Part shown: positions 24,151 to 34,884 of the stretch, piece by piece | Layout: the number at the start of each line of letters is the position of its first letter | Position numbering within the stretch: the stretch's first letter is position 1 | Source of the DNA: Sandaracinaceae bacterium | GTDB taxonomy: Bacteria > Myxococcota_A > Polyangia > Polyangiales > Sandaracinaceae | Direction: 5' to 3' | Length of the DNA stretch: 64,000 nt | NCBI GenBank assembly: GCA_020633195.1 | Contig: JACKEC010000014.1 | Span: 1,254,114 to 1,318,113, forward strand | The notes under the pieces: generated by a model | What the model was told of the DNA's origin: nothing | Seen by the model: the letters and a program-made list of their open reading frames with translations, nothing else | Databases searched by the model: none | Translations under genes and position numbers: made by a program

Positions 24151-25167
24151 ATGCCCGCGTGGATCGTCCGCGCCCTCGCATTCGTGTTCGGGGCCCTCTG
24201 GGGCAGCTTCTTCAACGTGGCGATCTACCGCTGGCCTCGAGAGCTCAGCGTGGTGAGCCCGCCGAGCCACTGCCCGCACTGCAAGACCGAGATCCCGCCC
24301 TACCGGAACATCCCGATCCTCGGGTGGCTGATGCTGCGGGGCAAGACCGCTTGCTGCGGCCAGAAGCTCAGCCCCCGGTACGTGCTCGTCGAGGCGACCT
24401 CGGCGCTCCTCGCCGTGGCCCTCGCGGAGCGGTTCATCCTCGCGCAGGACGCCAACGCCTCGCTGTCCGACGCTGCCATCACCACCCTCCTGTTCTTCTT
24501 CTTCGTCGGGGGCCTCCTGATCGCGACGTTCGTCGACGCGGAGTGGATGGAGATCCCCGACGAGGTGTCGATCGGCGGCGCCGCGCTCGGCCTCGCCACC
24601 GTCGCGCTCCGTCACCCGAGCCCGGACGCCGTGGATCTCGCGCTCGGCGCCGGCGGCGGCTTCCTGACCGTGCAGGTCCTCCTGGTCTGGAGCTGGGAGC
24701 GCCTGACCGGCCGCCGCGGCATGGGCGAGGGCGACAGCAAGTTCCTCATGTTCATCGGCGCTTTCCTCGGCTGGAAGGGCGCGATCTTCGCCCTCGTCGG
24801 GGGCGCGCTGCAGGGGATGATCTACGCGCTCGTCAGCGGCGTCGCGAGCCGCGCCCGCCCCGAGCCACCGCGGCCGACCCCCGCGACCGAGACCGACGGC
24901 GAGGCCCTCGCCGACGAGGATCACTGGGTCCCCCCCGCTCCGCTCGAGGGGCGCGACGGAACGAAGGCGACCCTCTCGGACGGCGGCCGTCAGCTCACCG
25001 TCGAGGACGCGAAGGGCCGCACCCTGTGGGAGCACGTCGCGGTCGACCCCGACGCCGATCCGATGCGCCGCGCGATCCCCTTCGGCCCCTTCCTCGCGCT
25101 CGGCGCCCTCGAGTTCCTGTTCTTCGGCGACCGCCTCATCGAGGCGTACCTCGACCTGTTCCTCTAG
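24151..25167 (+). CDS. pilD: type IV prepilin peptidase / N-methyltransferase
   Basis: This membrane aspartyl protease cuts prepilin leaders and methylates the new N terminus. The protein has 338 residues and about eight membrane helices. Visible are the N-terminal GSFFNVAIYRWP, the zinc cysteine motif CPHC...CCG, the first catalytic aspartate region FVDAEWMEIPDE, and the second motif GEGDSK. A hydrophilic insert of about 80 residues (from RARPEPPRPTPATETD to ADPMRRAIPFG) separates the last two helices, which is longer than in most PilD. ATG 24151 is used. A TTG at 24136, eight bases after TACGCT, is an alternative leaderless start. Confidence 0.88.
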   Translation: MPAWIVRALAFVFGALWGSFFNVAIYRWPRELSVVSPPSHCPHCKTEIPPYRNIPILGWLMLRGKTACCGQKLSPRYVLVEATSALLAVALAERFILAQDANASLSDAAITTLLFFFFVGGLLIATFVDAEWMEIPDEVSIGGAALGLATVALRHPSPDAVDLALGAGGGFLTVQVLLVWSWERLTGRRGMGEGDSKFLMFIGAFLGWKGAIFALVGGALQGMIYALVSGVASRARPEPPRPTPATETDGEALADEDHWVPPAPLEGRDGTKATLSDGGRQLTVEDAKGRTLWEHVAVDPDADPMRRAIPFGPFLALGALEFLFFGDRLIEAYLDLFL

Positions 25168-25190
25168 CCGGCTGCTCAAAGCAGCCGGCT
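25166..25190. terminator. hairpin after pilD
   Basis: AGCCGGCTGCT-CAA-AGCAGCCGGCT forms an 11-bp perfect stem with a three-base loop directly on the pilD stop. A second palindrome (GCGCGC-GAA-GCGCGC) follows at about 25200. There is no T-run, so termination may need another factor or work both ways. The rest of 25191-25302 is a GCCCGTGCCC-type low-complexity stretch without a gene. Confidence 0.6.
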
Positions 25191-25302
25191 TCCGTGCCGC
25201 GCGCGAAGCGCGCATGCCCGTGCCCCTGCCCGTGCCCGGACCGTTCCCCGTCAGCCGTTCCCGATGTGCACGCGTGACCTCGAGCACGCGCGACGCCCAC
25301 CT

Positions 25303-26667
25303 CTACTCGTCTTCGCGCCGGCCGAAGACGTCCACCGTCGTCGCCGTCGGCTCGTCGTCGTCGAAGTCGCCGATCGGCGGGTAGAGCCGCGCGAGGTCCG
25401 CGACCTCGATGCGCGGGTTGGTGGGGACGGCCTGCGCGAGCAGCGCGCTCATGTCGTGGCGCGCCGTCACGGCCTCCGCCATCGGCCCCGCTCGCTCCGC
25501 GGCGAGCGCCTCGATCTCCTCGATGCGGCGCTGGAACGCGGCGCGCTTGGGGTGCCGGATCGCGAGCAGCCGGTACATCGCGAGCGCCTGGTCCGCCTTG
25601 CCGAGCTTGAGCAGCAGCTCCGCCTCGTCGGCCGCCGCGAGCACGTCGGTGGGCTCGTCCGGCTCGTCCTGCGCGCCGATCCGCGGGTAGCGATCGGCCG
25701 GATCCGTGGGCGTCCCCCACGCTGCCGCGCGCGCTGGGCCCCTTCTTCGAGAGCCAGTGCACCGACGAGAGCTCCGCGCGGGCACCGGGTCGGCCTCGTC
25801 CCCGAGCGCACGCCGCAGCGACACCAGATCCCCGAGGATCAGCCGCGCGCGCTCGTCGTGCCGGTCCTTCTCGAGGATCTTGCGGTAGACCTTGTCCGCC
25901 TCCGCGAGCATCCCCATCCGGATGTGGAACTCGCCGAGCCCGTGCCCCTCCATCGGCACCGTCGTGGCCGGCTCGTCGGCCCCGCTCAGAGGCTCCGTGA
26001 ACATGCGCTCGGTCTCGACCACCAGGCGGCGCAGCACGCCGGCGAGCTCCGTCGCCTTGGCCCGCTCGGCCGCCTCGAGCGCGCCGGGCAGATCGCGCGC
26101 GCGCCGACCCGCGCGAGCACCGTCTCGCGCGTCACCTGCTCGACCGGCTCGGGGGCCTCCCACCAGCTCCCGCGCACCAGCGCGGCCAGCGCCCGCTGAC
26201 GGCGCGAGAGCCACTCCAGGCGCGCTCACGGTCTGGCGCATGACCTCCTCGATGGCGCGCAGCGCGCTCGGGGCCTGCCCCGCGCCGACGAGCTGGAGCG
26301 CCGCCGAGAAGGACGGGTCGGCGTCGGCAGGGAACGGCGCCAGCGCGTCCTCGAGCAGCCCGTGAGCCGGCTCGCTCGCCGATCCGCCGCGCCGATGTCG
26401 AGCGCCCGCAGCAGCGTCAGCGCCTCGTGGAACCGATAGCGATCGAGGAGACCGACCACGAGCGGGAACCCGAGCGCCGGCTCCTCGCCGGACGCGGTGG
26501 GGAGCTCGCCCCGGTCCATCTGCTCGGCGAGCGCGTGCAGCACCGCGCGCGCGCGGATCGTTGCGCGCGAGCGCGTGAGCCGCGTACTGACGCGCCGCCC
26601 GCTCGTGGCCGAGCCGCCAGAGGGCGACGACGATCCGATCGGTAGCGGGGAGGCCGGACGCCGTCAT
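25303..26667 (-). CDS. TPR-like helical-repeat protein, frame-disrupted in this sequence
   Basis: One gene can be traced from ATG 26667 to the stop at 25303 by switching frames. Intact-looking segments include ATDRIVVALWRLGHERAARQ, then FPLVVGLLDRYRFHEALTLL (another frame), APFPADADPSFSAALQLVGA and GSWWEAPEPVEQVTRETVLA (another frame). A longer good stretch near the C terminus has GMLAEADKVYRKILEKDRHD and LLLKLGKADQALAMYRLLA. The last blocks are tetratricopeptide-like. Shifts lie near 26550, 26385, 26225, 26100 and twice near 25700-25790. It would encode about 455 residues if repaired. The neighbouring genes show the same damage. Confidence 0.6.
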   Translation of the reverse strand: MTASGLPATDRIVVALWRLGHERAARQYAAHALARNDPRARGAARARRADGPGRAPHRVRRGAGARVPARGRSPRSLSVPRGADAAAGARHRRGGSASEPAHGLLEDALAPFPADADPSFSAALQLVGAGQAPSALRAIEEVMRQTVSAPGVALAPSAGAGRAGARELVGGPRAGRAGDARDGARAGRRARDLPGALEAAERAKATELAGVLRRLVVETERMFTEPLSGADEPATTVPMEGHGLGEFHIRMGMLAEADKVYRKILEKDRHDERARLILGDLVSLRRALGDEADPVPARSSRRCTGSRRRGPARAAAWGTPTDPADRYPRIGAQDEPDEPTDVLAAADEAELLLKLGKADQALAMYRLLAIRHPKRAAFQRRIEEIEALAAERAGPMAEAVTARHDMSALLAQAVPTNPRIEVADLARLYPPIGDFDDDEPTATTVDVFGRREDE

Positions 26668-26684
26668 GCGCCGGCGTCAACGTA

Positions 26685-27323
26685 TCACACCTCGGCGGTG
26701 GGGCTCTTCGCCGGGCGGAACCAGCGGAAGAGGAGCCACACGTCGACGGCGACGAAGAGCAGGCACAAGATCGCGAGGAGCAGCGACCACGCGTAGCTGC
26801 TCGGGGGCTCGTCCGCGAGGAGCAGGAACGACTCGCCGGAGACCGGCAGGTCCATGTCGCGCGACAGGTAGCCCTCGACCGTGTCGATACGACCGCCGAG
26901 CTCCGAGAACGTGACGAGCCGACCGGTGAACTCGCTCCGGGCCAGAGAGAGGCCGGCGAGTCCTCCGTGTGGACGTAGATCGTCCGCTGGCCGGCGAGCG
27001 GGAAGACCACGTGCTCGGACCCCGTCAGCACGCGGCGATAGCGGACCGCGCGGCTCATCATGGGGTGCCGCCGACGCGGACCTCGGTGTTGGTCCGCAGG
27101 CTCGCGGCGTCGACGGTGGTCGCGTCCCCGAGATCGACGACCTCGTCCGATCCGAAGAAGTACGCGAGATCATGGCGCAAAGAGAACGCGAGCCCGAGCG
27201 CGCCGGCCACCACCGCGGCCATCAGCGCCAGCGTCAGGAAGCGACGACCCTGGGGCGGCGCCGGGCGCCGAGGAGCTCCGGGTCGACCGCGTCGCGCGCC
27301 GAGGTATCCACCGTCTCTTGCAT
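26685..27323 (-). CDS. two-helix membrane protein, frame-disrupted in this sequence
   Basis: Three overlapping frame fragments join into one protein of about 213 residues from ATG 27323. A cytosolic start (QETVDTSARDAVDPELLG) leads to a membrane helix (LTLALMAAVVAGALGLAF). An external domain follows, with DLGDATTVDAASLRTNTEVRV, GSEHVVFPLAGQRTIYVHTE and GRLVTFSELGGRIDTVEGYL. A C-terminal helix (LLLAILCLLFVAVDVWLLF) ends the protein. The shifts near 27254, 27063 and 26940 all go the same way, as single-base deletions would, at least two of them in C runs. The function is unknown. Read literally, the middle shift looks like an ATGA overlap of two genes. Confidence 0.6.
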
Positions 27324-27407
27324 GTGGGCCACGTGGGCTCTGACACCCACTATCCCCAAAGGTTCGCCGTACGCAAGCCCCCTGCGGGCGCCGGAGAAAT
27401 CCCAAAA

Positions 27408-27432
27408 CCCCGACCGCCGAAGGCGACCGGGG
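27408..27432 (-). terminator. rho-independent terminator of the small gene at 27433
   Basis: An 11-bp stem with two wobble pairs and a three-base loop (CCCCGGTCGCC-TTC-GGCGGTCGGGG on the minus strand) is followed by TTTT. It begins directly after a TGA at 27433-27435. This argues that the upstream gene ends there and not at the later in-frame stop at 27234. Confidence 0.7.
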
Positions 27433-27776
27433 TCACGGGCGGGCCCGCCGAGGATCAGGCCTTCGATCGACTTGAGCCAGTCCCAGAGCCGCGGCGTCGG
27501 CCACTTCTCGAGGCGGTCGCGGTAGCCCTGGTCCTTGCGGTTCTCGGCCGTGCAGATCGCGTCGATCAGCTTGGCGCGCGAGCCGAAGCGGTCCTTCACC
27601 TCGGTGAGCACCGAGTGGAGGTGGAGGAGCTTCTTGTTGGACACGCGATCGAGGCCCTTGTCCTCGTTCAGGCGGTCGAGGAAGAGCTCGTCGTTGGCGA
27701 GCTCGCGAACGGCCTCGATCAGCTTTTCCTTCGAGCCGAAGCGGTCGTTCACGGTGGCGAGCGGGGAAGCCTTCAT
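27433..27776 (-). CDS. small conserved hypothetical protein, one likely frameshift near its end
   Basis: The product has about 115 residues (KASPLATVNDRFGSKEKLIEAV, then DKGLDRVSNKKLLHLHSVLT and KWPTPRLWDWLKSIEGLI). It is helical and charged, with two related motifs (DRFGSKEKLIEAV and DRFGSRAKLIDAI) that suggest an internal duplication. The ATG at 27776 has GGAG six bases upstream, while the adjacent ATG at 27779 is too close to it. A one-base deletion in a C run before 27436 would place the TGA at 27433 in frame, just before a terminator. The function is unknown; I believe it is conserved in myxobacteria. Confidence 0.6.
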
Positions 27777-27788
27777 CATCTACTCCAT

Positions 27789-27807
27789 CGCCCCCTTGCG
27801 GGGGGCG
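27789..27807 (-). promoter_or_regulatory. 5'-UTR hairpin next to the Shine-Dalgarno of the gene at 27776
   Basis: CGCCCCC pairs with GGGGGCG around a five-base loop. It ends about two bases before the GGAG of the minus-strand gene. A stem this close to the ribosome site could limit initiation. It could equally be part of the divergent dnaE upstream region. Confidence 0.3.
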
Positions 27808-27892
27808 AGCGTCTAGCACGCGGGTCGCGGGCTCACAAGCGATCCGAGGCCATTGCCCGCCACTGGCCAGTCGTTCACCATCAGGCACCTTC

Positions 27893-31514
<3,622 letters not shown>

Positions 31515-31550
31515 CTGCGGATACGAAAGCTCCGCGTCGGATTGAAAAGA

Positions 31551-31572
31551 GGCGGACACTCGCGTGTCCGCC
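31551..31572 (-). terminator. terminator between the convergent dnaE and small gene
   Basis: GGCGGACAC-TCGC-GTGTCCGCC is a perfect 9-bp stem. On the minus strand it is followed by TCTTTTC, so it fits termination of the gene at 31597. It also lies 37 bp after the dnaE stop and may serve both. Confidence 0.65.
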
Positions 31573-31596
31573 CCGTTCGGTGAGTCGAGCGGGCGC

Positions 31597-32048
31597 TCAG
31601 GCCGCGCGACGCGCGCCGGGACCGCCGTCGGCCCGTGGGTCGTCACGATCTCGACCGCGCCACCGATCTGCTCGGAGACCACGCTCGCCAGCGCCTGCAT
31701 CGCGTGCCGCGAGCGGCCCGTCTTGTCGCCAGCGTCGAGGTAGAGCGTGGGCGTCACGCTGCTGCCCATCATGTGGGACAGGACCGCACGGATCATCAGG
31801 GACCGTGCGTTGAGGGTGTCAGAATCCCAACACTCCCCGCCGACCAGCGCAGCGGCGACCACGTCGCCCTTGTCACCGAGCTCGGCGACCCGCGCTCGGA
31901 CGCGCGTGGCCAGCTCGGAGGGCGTCTCGCCCATCCGCTGCAGGACGATCGCGATGTCGTGAACCTCTCCCCGGAGCGGCTCGATCCACTCGCTCCAGTC
32001 CGAGTCGCGCTCGGCGACCAGAAGTCCAATCTTGGGCTGACTGCTCAT
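31597..32048 (-). CDS. hypothetical protein with one likely frameshift near its end
   Basis: The product has about 150 residues from the ATG at 32048, which has GGAG nearby. It reads SSQPKIGLLVAERDSDWSEW, then VHDIAIVLQRMGETPSELAT and GDVVAAALVGGECWDSDTLN, ending with the helix HAMQALASVVSEQIGGAVEI. The alternating strand and helix pattern suggests a small alpha/beta domain similar in feel to universal stress proteins, but no family is assigned. The frame stays open past the terminator at 31551 unless one base is missing near 31625. With that repair it ends at the TGA at 31597. It therefore belongs to the same indel cluster as dnaE. Confidence 0.5.
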
Positions 32049-32403
32049 CTCTAGGGCTCCACTCTCCGCATTTGCAATCACGGTGCCACTCGTCCCGAAC
32101 ACCTCGACCGGCGGGTTCATGCCCACCGATCTCGACAACCTTGGTGGCCGTTCCCCCACACCTCGTGTCGCCTGGCACCCACAGGCACAGCCCTCATGAC
32201 GCGCTGCGTCGACCAAAGTTCTCCGTGAAGTTCGAGCCGGACCGTGAAGCCGAAGTCACGCCTCCGACCGGACGTCCCCATTTGAAGGCATGACATCCGT
32301 GGCAGCTGGGCTAGCCACCTGGCCACTGCGCCAGCCACCCGCGGGTGTGCCCGACGGCGCAACACGTGCGTGAAATGGAGCGCGGCGTGCGCTGCCTGAC
32401 GTC
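32049..32403. other. gene-free stretch upstream of the tRNA genes
   Basis: These bases contain no convincing coding frame: the frames present have poor composition and no ribosome site. The left end must hold the promoter of the minus gene at 31597-32048. The right end leads into the tRNA promoter. GC is visibly lower than in the flanking genes. No RNA family was recognised. Confidence 0.5.
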
Positions 32404-32432
32404 TTGACCGACCCCACGCCGATTGCTACTAG
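32404..32432 (+). promoter_or_regulatory. sigma70-type promoter of the tRNA-Lys/tRNA-Glu genes
   Basis: TTGACC (32404-32409) and TACTAG (32427-32432) are separated by 17 bases, close to the sigma70 consensus. The predicted start, around 32440, is about 20 bases before the mature 5' end of tRNA-Lys, leaving a normal leader. Confidence 0.65.
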
Positions 32433-32459
32433 GCGCCCAAGCCTGAAGAGGCCTGACCG

Positions 32460-32532
32460 GGGCCGTTAGCTCAGCTGGTAGAGCAGCGGGCTTTTAACCC
32501 GTCGGTCCTGGGTTCGAACCCCAGACGGCCCA
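32460..32532 (+). tRNA. tRNA-Lys (anticodon TTT)
   Basis: This is a 73-base cloverleaf. The acceptor stem GGGCCGT pairs with ACGGCCC with discriminator A. The D arm is GCTCAGCTGGTAGAGC. The anticodon stem-loop has loop CTTTTAA (anticodon TTT), and the T arm is CTGGGTTCGAACCCCAG. No CCA is encoded. tRNA-Glu follows after three bases, so both are processed from one transcript. Confidence 0.97.
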
Positions 32533-32535
32533 TCT

Positions 32536-32608
32536 GTCCCCATCATCTAGAGGCCCAGGATACCGGCCTTTCACGCCGGCGACGCGGGTTCGAATCCCGC
32601 TGGGGACG
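32536..32608 (+). tRNA. tRNA-Glu (anticodon TTC)
   Basis: This is a 73-base cloverleaf. The acceptor stem GTCCCCA pairs with TGGGGAC with discriminator G. The anticodon stem CCGGC/GCCGG encloses the loop CTTTCAC (anticodon TTC). The T arm is GCGGGTTCGAATCCCGC. CCA is not encoded. Its last 14 bases are the start of a direct repeat whose second copy lies 739 bp downstream, the pattern left by integration at a tRNA 3' end. Confidence 0.97.
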
Positions 32609-32683
32609 CTCCGAGGCGCGACTTCGTCGCGCCTAGTCATGCAGTTGGCCGACTTCGTCGGCCGGGCCTGGCTGTCGCGCAGA
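32595..32683 (+). repeat. direct repeat, left copy (att-like)
   Basis: Bases 32595-32667 are identical to 33334-33406 (73 of 73). After a small gap, TGGCTGTCGCGCAGA (32669-32683) matches 33411-33425, so the copies differ by a 3-bp indel. The first 14 bases are the 3' end of tRNA-Glu. Two triloop palindromes lie inside (32615-32633 and 32647-32663) and may end the tRNA transcript. Confidence 0.85.
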
Positions 32684-32707
32684 GAACTGGTGAATCCGCA
32701 CGGCGGT

Positions 32708-32727
32708 GCGGGAGCACTAGCTCCCGC
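32708..32727. promoter_or_regulatory. perfect palindrome upstream of the toxin-antitoxin-like pair, possible operator
   Basis: GCGGGAGC-ACTA-GCTCCCGC is an 8-bp perfect inverted repeat, 22 bp upstream of the likely -35 of the pair. Antitoxins usually bind such palindromes to autoregulate, so it is a plausible operator. It could also be a transcript hairpin. Confidence 0.4.
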
Positions 32728-32748
32728 CCTCTGGACCGTGATCCCGTC

Positions 32749-32777
32749 GTGACCTGCTGCGTCTGCGGAACTAGACT
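32749..32777 (+). promoter_or_regulatory. putative promoter of the toxin-antitoxin-like pair
   Basis: GTGACC (32749-32754) and TAGACT (32772-32777) are 17 bases apart. The ATG at 32784 follows the -10 by six bases and has no Shine-Dalgarno, so the message is probably leaderless. The element matches the one before the CarH-like gene. Confidence 0.4.
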
Positions 32778-32783
32778 GAAGCC

Positions 32784-32954
32784 ATGAGCGACCCGAGCCA
32801 GCAACGCGAGGAGCGGCCCCTCGTCCCCCATCCGGACGACGAGGCCGAGGTTCGCGCGGGTTTCGACGAGGCAGAACGCGGAGAGGTGCTCTCCGAGAGC
32901 GAGTCCGCGGAGTACCTCCGTCGCCTGCTGGCAGAGCCCACGACGAACCAGTGA
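32784..32954 (+). CDS. small antitoxin-like protein
   Basis: This 56-residue, highly charged, acidic protein reads SDPSQQREERPLVPHPDDEA, with a central DEAERGEVLSESESAEYLRR helix. Its size, acidity, position before a RelE-like gene and GTGA overlap with that gene are what one expects of a type II antitoxin. The C-terminal helical segment would wrap the toxin. No DNA-binding motif is evident in the short N terminus, so the family is unassigned. It is too short for many gene finders. It lies inside the repeats that duplicate the tRNA-Glu end. Confidence 0.6.
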   Translation: MSDPSQQREERPLVPHPDDEAEVRAGFDEAERGEVLSESESAEYLRRLLAEPTTNQ

Positions 32955-33241
32955 GCCGCGTTCTTCGGCTCACACGCCGATACCTACGCAACGCCGACCG
33001 GCTCGGCGTCATCGCAGGCTCGGCACGCGGACGGGCTGTCGGCCGGACCATCCAAGCCCTCGGTGGCGATGGTGGGCTCCCGGCGCCAGGCGACGTCGAG
33101 GCGCTCGTTCCACCCACGGGAATCGCATACGTCCGCCGCGTTCCCGGCAGGAACCTCTGGCTCTGGTACATCCTCTCGGGAGAAGACGGCGTCACCCTGA
33201 TCGCGCTGACCGCAGACCCTCCGGTGCCACTCTCGGACTGA
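32951..33241 (+). CDS. RelE/ParE-like toxin candidate
   Basis: This 96-residue basic protein starts at a GTG overlapping the antitoxin-like stop. The order resembles the RelE/ParE fold: an N-terminal basic helix (VLRLTRRYLRNADRLGV), a second helix (GRAVGRTIQAL), then strands ending GIAYVRRVPGRNLWLWYIL and GVTLIALTADPP. In ParE/RelE toxins the 'R-x-P-G-x-x-x-W' beta segment is followed by a final 'V-x-L-x-x-x' strand. The target (ribosome or gyrase) cannot be told. The assignment is by pattern; no catalytic set is certain. Confidence 0.55.
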   Translation: MSRVLRLTRRYLRNADRLGVIAGSARGRAVGRTIQALGGDGGLPAPGDVEALVPPTGIAYVRRVPGRNLWLWYILSGEDGVTLIALTADPPVPLSD

Positions 33242-33333
33242 GCCTCGAGGGGCAAGCCCGGCTCGCGTCAGGCCCGCCACGAGGCGCAGGACCCGCAATC
33301 TCTGGGGAATCCCGCGGAGTACAAGAGCCATCG

Positions 33334-33425
33334 TCCCGCTGGGGACGCTCCGAGGCGCGACTTCGTCGCGCCTAGTCATGCAGTTGGCCGACTTCGTCGG
33401 CCGGGCGGCTTGGCTGTCGCGCAGA
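33334..33425 (+). repeat. direct repeat, right copy (att-like)
   Basis: This is the second copy of 32595-32683, beginning with the 14-base tRNA-Glu 3' end but without the rest of the tRNA. It also contains the last codons of the minus-strand ERCC4-like nuclease gene (stop at 33376). That nuclease gene therefore reaches into the repeat. Confidence 0.85.
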
Positions 33426-34038
33426 CGAATCGGCGGATCTGGGCGGCGGTGTGGGGGCCGATGCCTGGGACGGCGGCGAGCTCGGGCTCGGTGGCGTCGA
33501 TCACGGCCTGGAGGCTACCGAAGCGCGTGAGCAAGGCGACGGCGCGCTTCGGGCCGATGCCTGGGAGGGCGGTCAGCATCCGGATGCGCCGGGCATCGGC
33601 GTCTCGCGGGTTCCAGGAGCGGGAGGCGGCGCCCTTGGCCTGCCGTCGCGCCGCTTGGCGGCTGAGGGCGCGGAGCAGCCACACGGTCTCCTCGGGGCCA
33701 CGCGAGCGGAGAAGCGGCAGGTCGAAGACGAAGGTCAGGGCCACGATGGCGCCCTGGAGCTGAACGCGTCCGAGTCCGGGGTGACGTGGAGGCGAGCCTT
33801 CGAGCAGCACGACCGCGTGGAGGCTCGAGCGTGCGAGGCGCGCGGCCTGGTCGAGCATGCGGCCGCGGAGGATGGAGGCGACGAAGTCGCGGAAGGTCTT
33901 GCGCTCGACGAGGACGCGGTCGTCGACGAGGTAGTCGCCGACCCTCAGCTGGGCCAGCTGGACGTCGATGTCGGGTGCCGCTTCGAGGAGACCGTAGACC
34001 CCAGAACGGTGCTCGCGATGATCGACGACGATGCGCAC
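33376..34038 (-). CDS. XPF/ERCC4-type nuclease with helix-hairpin-helix domain
   Basis: This 220-residue protein combines an ERCC4 nuclease domain with a tandem helix-hairpin-helix. The catalytic set is visible: an N-terminal VDHREH, GDY at 34-36, ERK at 45-47 and D at 51, matching the family's GD-x(n)-ERK-x3-D. The C-terminal part (about 150-205) has two HhH motifs, ALPGIGPKRAVALL and AVPGIGPHTAAQIR, for DNA binding. Archaeal and eukaryotic relatives cut branched DNA; bacterial ones are rarer and often linked to phages or islands. Its last residues (CATAKPPGRRSRPTA) are coded inside the right direct repeat. Confidence 0.85.
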   Translation of the reverse strand: MRIVVDHREHRSGVYGLLEAAPDIDVQLAQLRVGDYLVDDRVLVERKTFRDFVASILRGRMLDQAARLARSSLHAVVLLEGSPPRHPGLGRVQLQGAIVALTFVFDLPLLRSRGPEETVWLLRALSRQAARRQAKGAASRSWNPRDADARRIRMLTALPGIGPKRAVALLTRFGSLQAVIDATEPELAAVPGIGPHTAAQIRRFVCATAKPPGRRSRPTA

Positions 34039-34100
34039 GACGAGGAGTCATCGGACGACCGCGAGACGTGTTGCCTGGTACGCGCGATACTCGAGCGAGC

Positions 34101-34808
34101 GTGACAGAGCATCGACGCAAGCCACTTCCTCGGGGATGGGAGCTCCTCTCGACGGAGGAGCTCGTCGGCCTCGTCGTCGATGGGGGCGTGATGATGTGGA
34201 AGCCGATTTGCGCGGAGCTCGCGCGTCGGCCCCCCAGCGAGGAGGCGACCCAACGACTGCTGGACAGCAGCCTCCCTGGCTGGCTCCTGTCTCCGATCCT
34301 CGCCGCGAGCCCCCATCCCATCGGCTACACGGGGCTGCGGCGCCTGGCGCTCGCTCGGCACGGCGACGCCCGCCACGCGAACACGGCGGTGCGTGGGATG
34401 GCGAGGGCTGACCCGAAGAGGGCCTTCGAAGAGCTGTCAGAGTGGCTGGCGGATCCTTCGAAGGACATTCGCGGCATCGCGACCGTCGGGCTCGCAGCGC
34501 TCGGGACCGACGAGGCCGCTCGACAGATCGCGGATGCAGCGGCGGCGGGGCACGTGAGCCCGCTGCTCGCTGGCCAGGAGCTCGGCTGGATGGCCGCCGA
34601 GGGCCTCACCGTGGTGAGCGAGCTGCTCGCCGCCGACGATGAGGTGTGCTGGCGTGTTGGCGTGGAGGCGGCGGTGGCTCGCTGGCGCGCCGCTCCCCAT
34701 GATCCGCTCGTGCACCGATGGCGTCCGCTGGTCTCGGCGTCGCTGTCGACGCGACAGCCGACAGGGCTGCTCGGGCGGTGGTTGAACAAGTGGGTGTCAG
34801 GGGAATGA
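34101..34808 (+). CDS. HEAT-repeat-like hypothetical protein
   Basis: The product has 235 residues from GTG 34101. It is all-helical, with tandem motifs of about 35 residues such as RAFEELSEWLADPSKDIRGI followed by TVGLAALGTDEAARQIADAA, and then LLAGQELGWMAAEGL. This pattern fits HEAT-like repeats, which mediate protein contacts. No signal peptide or enzyme motif is seen. It is divergent from the ERCC4-like gene, with 62 bp between them. It belongs to a group of orphan genes, at least one other HEAT-like, between the tRNA island and 36.3 kb. An immunity or scaffold role is a guess. Confidence 0.55.
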   Translation: MTEHRRKPLPRGWELLSTEELVGLVVDGGVMMWKPICAELARRPPSEEATQRLLDSSLPGWLLSPILAASPHPIGYTGLRRLALARHGDARHANTAVRGMARADPKRAFEELSEWLADPSKDIRGIATVGLAALGTDEAARQIADAAAAGHVSPLLAGQELGWMAAEGLTVVSELLAADDEVCWRVGVEAAVARWRAAPHDPLVHRWRPLVSASLSTRQPTGLLGRWLNKWVSGE

Positions 34809-34884
34809 GCGCTCTGCTCGGCCGACGACGGCGACTTGCTCGCGGAGAACCTCCGTTCGAAGCTGGTCGAGGCGCCGGTGCGCT

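Larger units (their letters stand above)
32595..33425 (+). mobile_element. putative tRNA-Glu mini-island bounded by direct repeats
   Basis: Two direct repeats bracket about 650 bp. The left copy starts within tRNA-Glu, and the right copy carries only the duplicated tRNA 3' end. The interior holds a two-gene toxin-antitoxin-like unit and no integrase, so if it is an integrated element it is a remnant or a passenger mobilised in trans. A local tandem duplication followed by divergence is the main alternative. Confidence 0.45.

Noticed and set aside
27058..27061. ATGA overlap read as two small coupled membrane-protein genes
   Set aside because: One missing C in a C run joins them into a single two-helix protein, and the same kind of loss affects all neighbours.
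27234..27433. C-terminal extension of the small gene at 27776 through the terminator
   Set aside because: It reads through a strong hairpin with a T-run and into the next gene's start. A one-base deletion at the earlier TGA explains it better.
32637..32831. Short minus-strand frame at the left repeat ending CATARPGRRSRPTA
   Set aside because: It is only the repeat-borne copy of the end of the ERCC4-like gene; the rest has no coding character.
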